Source: Lycocorax pyrrhopterus obiensis (taxonomy: Eukaryota; Chordata; Aves; Passeriformes; Paradisaeidae). From it: a stretch of DNA of 64,000 bases. How positions within the stretch are numbered: position 1 is the stretch's first letter; the number at the start of each line of letters is the position of its first letter. This document shows positions 59,681-64,000 of the stretch, in pieces. Location of the stretch: positions 6,187,969-6,251,968 of the forward strand of contig JACSVZ010000024.1 in the NCBI GenBank assembly GCA_014706295.1, read 5' to 3'. The notes under the pieces were generated by a model, which did not search any database, had not been told where the DNA came from, and worked only from the letters and a program-made list of their open reading frames with translations. The translations under genes and the position numbers were made by a program.

Positions 59681-62600
59681 ATAATTGGAACCTTTCTGCC
59701 CTAAAGCTCTGTTACTTTCTGCCGCCGGTGCAAGCGGTGGTTGCAGCGCGGTTAGTCCGGGTTTGTGTGCAAGGCACTGTGGATGTACTACGGGAAACGC
59801 GAGTTCTTTATCGGTACCTCTAAACCAGAAAGAAATAGAAAGCAGATGTCCTCGCACGTTCTTCTATTCCATTGTTGTTTGAGCGGTTGTTCCATTAATT
59901 TGGAGCCTTTAAGGGACGGGTTTGGGACTGGTCTGGAGCGTTGTTTCCTCCCCGGAGAGAGAGAAGCCTGCGCGGCTGTTGAAAGCTCATTCCCTCGCCG
60001 GCGGTGCCCTTTCATCACTGGGGACGCTGAATCTCTTGTCCTGACTTATTCAACCCCAGCACTATAAATAGGGGTTTGTTGGTGGTTATTTGTTTGTGGT
60101 TTTGGGGTTTTTTTGTTGTTGTTGTAGACTCTTTTTTTTCCCCCCCAATCTGCTGAGCAGCGTGCCGGAAAGAGCTGGAAGAGTAATATTTAACAGGAAA
60201 AGAACTCGAAAGCTCAGAGCATTGTGTTACAGTTCACTGAGTGTCTCCAGCACAGAACAAAACTACACTGCTTGCATTATTTGGGAACACGCTGAAACTG
60301 CTGACAGGTTTGAATGGTGATTTCTGGTTTTTCCTGGTAATTAATGTATTTAATGCCCCAGGAAAGCCTTGCTAAAGGAAGCGTAGCTTTTTGTAGACAG
60401 CTTTCACTGATGGGATGCATTGTGCTGGGTGGGCAGGAGGGGGTGATTTAGTGATTACAAACCAGGACACAAAGGCAGAGCAGTGACCAGGGACTTCAGG
60501 GCCTGACAGAGTTATTGTCCCTCTGTGGGTGCCAGGTTGGGGCACTGAGGGTTTGCCAAGGGCTTGAGAGGTTCAGCCTAATGGAAAACAGGCTGCAAGT
60601 GTGAGGTGTCAGCTGCCCGTGTGTGTCTGCAGGGCTCTCTGCACTGGGGAAGGTGCCTCATTGATTCAACAAGTTGGCATAGACAAGAAATCACGGGACT
60701 GCCTTCGTGCTGCTGCGTGCAAAGTGACAGGAGCTGCATTTCTGTGTTGATTCTTTGTATTGTGTACAGAATTCTTCATATATAGAATCACAGAACAGTT
60801 TGGGTTTGAAAGGACCTTAAAGCCCATCTCATCCCACCCCCTGCCATGGGCAGGGACACCTTCCACTATCCCAGGCTGCTCCAAGCCCCGTCCAGCCTGG
60901 CCTTGGATACTTCCAGGGATCCAGGGGCAGCCACAGCTTCTCTGGGCACCCTGTGCCAGGGCCTTCCCACCCTCACATAAAGGATTCTCTCTCTATTTTT
61001 TTAATACAGAAAAACCTGAAGGATATGAAACTCGCAGAGGTTCTTACAATAGGATTGGGATTTGCACTTTCCTGGTAGATGAACAGCTTCAATTGCAGCA
61101 GATCCAGGCCAGGATCTGGGAGCACATTGTCCCACAGGCTGAGTGGCAGGCCCAGGACAACATCCCAAAGCCCCCAAGCAAAGCTGGCAGCAGACTTGGC
61201 TGCCTTTTTGGCAGGAATTCATGGAGGTTTCCTGTCCAGCCCTGCTCCTATCTGCTCACTGCTACTGGAAGCATGACTTTTATTAGTCACACTCAATTCT
61301 TCTTCTCACTTCACAGTGAATCAGTCAGGATTTAATGCACAAAGGAGCTGCTGAACCCCTGAGTGATCTCAGACAAATCTCTCGGGGTAAATCCATCAAT
61401 CCTGAACACCCTTTGGGGTGCTGGTGTATGCCAGAGCAGCCCCTGCCCCCCTGGGGGACACCCCACACCCTGGGTTCTCATGCCCTGGTGCCAGGCAGGG
61501 ACCAGCACCGCTGAAGGGTCAAGGTGTTTGAAATGGAAACATGCCCAAAGCTGATCTTTATGGAAACATTTCCAGCTCCACAACGTGGGGATGCAAAAAT
61601 AACCAGCAGTGTGGAGAGTGAGGGTGAATGAGAGGCTCTGAGAGCCCAGGCAGGTGTGTGTGCACAGGGGGAAGTGCAGCCCTGTGTCATAGACAAAGAA
61701 TGTCCTGTTATTACTGTATCAAAGTACACTTCTTCTCCCCTGCTGAATGGCTTTTATCCAGCACTCTTGATTTTCCAAACGTTTTTCTGAACAGAGTAGG
61801 ATCCAGGCTGAAAACCAGTAGGTTCCCATGGATTTTGCTGGGCTTTGCTGGGTCTTTCTTGCAGCAGAGGCTTGGTCAGGTGTAACCTGCTGATTCATGG
61901 GGCAGGAATGGAGCCGGGACTCCAGGTAAAAGCAGGACTGGCACCTTCCACCCTGGCTGGAGACACAGACCTTGGACCTCTTGACTTGCCACACAAAGCA
62001 GAAAAACCCCAACCTGACGCAGTTTTCAAATTGCACCTCAGCTCGGTGCACCCAGTTGGATAAATTAATCCTTTCTGTAAACAGGCAGTTTCACTACAAC
62101 AGTAAAAATTCTTTGGGTCTGGGTGACTCATGCACAAACAGCTCCCCATTCCCAAGGCGGTTTGACCCAGAGGGAAGGTAGGAAGGATGAACATTTCATG
62201 GCTTAATATTAAAATATTCAGCCTTATTTATTTGGGATTTTTATTTTGGTAGCCAGAGGAGGAGAAAAAGGCTTCTGTAGGTCTGGCATTTGCACTGTCC
62301 TGGTTAGGAGCCACGAGGTGAGAGCTGTGTGGCCTTTTCTGAATTATGCCCACAGTCAGAACACTTGCTCAGCTTTTCCCAGCATGAAGAGTCTCTTGAG
62401 CTTCTGCTGTCACTGATACAACCTCCATCCACACGGGAGGATGGGTGGGGAGACAGGAACAGCTGTCCCTGAGCTCTGGTGCCTCCCAGGTTCCTCTGAG
62501 GTGTGTGTGAACCCTGTGCTGGACAATAGGGCTGGGCAGAATCTAAACATGAAATATTTCAGCTGATGCTCATGTTGCTGAATTAACTTGGCCTTGGCTA

Positions 62601-63912
62601 AACAAAGGAATCATTCACTCACAGGAGAATGACCCAGTTACAGGCTTGGAGCAGAGTTATTTTGGTTTTTAGATTAAAAGAAGAAAACCAAACTTTTAAC
62701 TTGAGGAGGTTGAAGTATTTGAAGAGTGGCCCTTGCAGTTCTGATCCTGCATCCCAGTCAGACATCAATTACTTCCCTTCCTGCTGCTTCCTGATCCCTC
62801 TCATTCCTCACTTACCTGCTCTGCAGGGTTTTAATTGCTATTAATTTTTATTACCAACTGATTTCCACTGAATTATTTCTGGCTATTGTTTATCTTGTGC
62901 TGTGTAAAATTAAAGTTACCATGCCACACAACATCCCAGTGGAGCACAAGAGTCCAGCCTAGTTGCAATGGGCAGCATCTGAAGTGGGAAACTCAGCTCC
63001 ATATCAAGTGCTGAAGGACAATTTACTTTTCAATGGGCAGTTGGAGTGTCTCAGCTCCATGGGGCTGGGAGCTGAGCTGGTTCCAGAGGGCTCTTTGAAG
63101 TGGTGCTCACACCCCTCTCGGGCTGAAGGAGCCCTTTAATGGCTTGGGTTTCCAGGGACACTTGGAAAACCCTTATAAAATCAGCAAACATCTAGGCTGC
63201 TCTTTCCAGATAAACAGTTTTACCTACCAAAACACAGGCATGTTTTCAGCTGTGCCCTTGGAAGTTCATCCACTTCCAATAACAGACCTGAGCTGACGCT
63301 AGGCTGAACTCACAACCTCCTGTCACAGCCACGTTGCAATATCCCTCTCAGGGGCTGGTGTTTGTCCCAAAACTTTTGGAGCTTCAAGTTAAGGGGTTAA
63401 ATGGTTTTTATTCTCCATGTTAGATGAATGAAGCTCCTTTAAATTCTATTTTATAATGGAGTTTTTAAACCTTTCTGTGATGAGTTTTTCCCTTCCCTCA
63501 AGACACATTGCTGAGTTCTGGGTGCAGAATCCTTCACACTCGTGAAGTGGTCTGAATCTCAACCAGAGGTGATATCCAAAATCCCAAAGCATTTAAAATG
63601 CATATTCATCCAAAACTTGTGTCACAGCAATAATGCATTATTGTGTTTATATCTTATTTTAACCTATTGACACTTACAGGGGATATTCTGAGGCAGATTG
63701 CTCAAGATTGTACCAAAATTTCCATTGTAGCAGTTTCCAATTTCCATTCCTTCAGCAGGGCCAGGTTTCCATCACAATGAAAACATGAAGAACCCCAGTC
63801 CAGTGAGCCTGCACTTGGTAGGCTCTGAGCCTTTCGCAGGCAGTTGCCTAATTAACACTGTGAAATTTGGGTTAATATTTTATGAATTCACTCCTCTTTT
63901 TCCCCTTTGCAG
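59681..63912 (+). other. NCMAP: Probable first intron of NCMAP
   Basis: Between the CpG island and the NCMAP start-codon exon I found one reverse-orientation CR1 copy (60784-60989) and a diverged short repeat pair (61041-61079 and 62272-62309). No other exon was recognised, although an additional 5' noncoding exon cannot be excluded. Confidence 0.5.
60784..60989 (-). mobile_element. CR1 LINE fragment, reverse orientation, in NCMAP intron
   Basis: The + strand shows the reverse complement of a CR1 3' end: 'agaatcacagaacagtttgg', 'aaaggaccttaaagcccatc', 'cagggacaccttccactatc', 'ccaagccccgtccagcctgg', 'ccctgtgccagggccttccc', then 'tcacataaaggattct'. It is the most complete of the CR1 copies in the window and is 5'-truncated. 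Confidence 0.92.
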
Positions 63913-63922
63913 CCAACTCAAG

Positions 63923-64000
63923 ATGACGACGGCCGCGCCACTGACCAATAACACTCAGCTCTCAGTGAATGTGACCACAAAGTCTCAAGAACAAAGTCTC
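63923..64000 (+). CDS. NCMAP: Noncompact myelin-associated protein, first 26 codons (cut by window end)
   Basis: After the acceptor tttgcag (exon begins 63913), the ATG at 63923 opens a frame reading MTTAAPLTNNTQLSVNVTTK and continuing open to the window end. Human NCMAP begins MTTATPLGDTTFFSLNMTTR, the same pattern of Thr-rich extracellular N-terminus before a single membrane helix. The helix itself lies beyond the window. The protein is a small membrane component of noncompact peripheral myelin made by Schwann cells. Position after RCAN3 on the same strand matches the human order. N-glycosylation sequons (NNT, NVT) are visible. Confidence 0.9.
   Translation, partial: MTTAAPLTNNTQLSVNVTTKSQEQSL

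Overview
The window looks like avian nuclear DNA. It holds spliced vertebrate genes with GT-AG introns, CpG-island promoters, AATAAA poly(A) signals and short introns typical of bird microchromosomes. Several CR1-type LINE 3' ends are present and no mammalian SINEs were noticed. The species cannot be named from the sequence. The gene order GRHL3 - NIPAL3 - RCAN3 - NCMAP, all on the + strand, is the order of human 1p36.11. Gene names rest on my memory of the human proteins; no search was run.

Layout. 1-4169: upstream DNA or first intron of GRHL3, with one CR1 remnant and a small CpG-rich patch; the tiny first coding exon was not found. 4170-17464: GRHL3 (grainyhead-like transcription factor), 15 coding exons and the 3' UTR, including a 35-nt microexon. 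About 17.5-31.15 kb: 13.7 kb with no confident gene. Mammals carry STPG1 here on the minus strand; only exon-like fragments of a possible minus-strand transcript were found, plus an AP-1-bearing candidate conserved element near 25.5 kb. 31.15-32.25 kb: CpG-island promoter. 33138-41670: NIPAL3 (NIPA-like, probable Mg2+ transporter), 11 coding exons, an upstream ORF and a long 3' region ending in a duplicated poly(A) signal near 45.45 kb. 47.3-48.06 kb: RCAN3 CpG island flanked by two CR1 copies. 50269-54238: RCAN3 (calcineurin regulator), four coding exons and an apparent C-terminal extension. 59.29-59.68 kb: CpG island, probably the NCMAP promoter. 63923-64000: the first 26 codons of NCMAP, cut by the window end.

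The most novel item is a possible two-exon gene for a 60-residue single-pass membrane microprotein inside RCAN3 intron 1 (48549-48630 joined to 49708-49808). It has good splice sites, a basic-then-hydrophobic N-terminus, and an AATAAA signal 26 nt after the stop. I recognise no family for it.

The four named genes are neighbours by conserved synteny and do not form a pathway: an epithelial transcription factor, a membrane ion carrier, a calcineurin inhibitor/modulator and a peripheral-myelin membrane protein.
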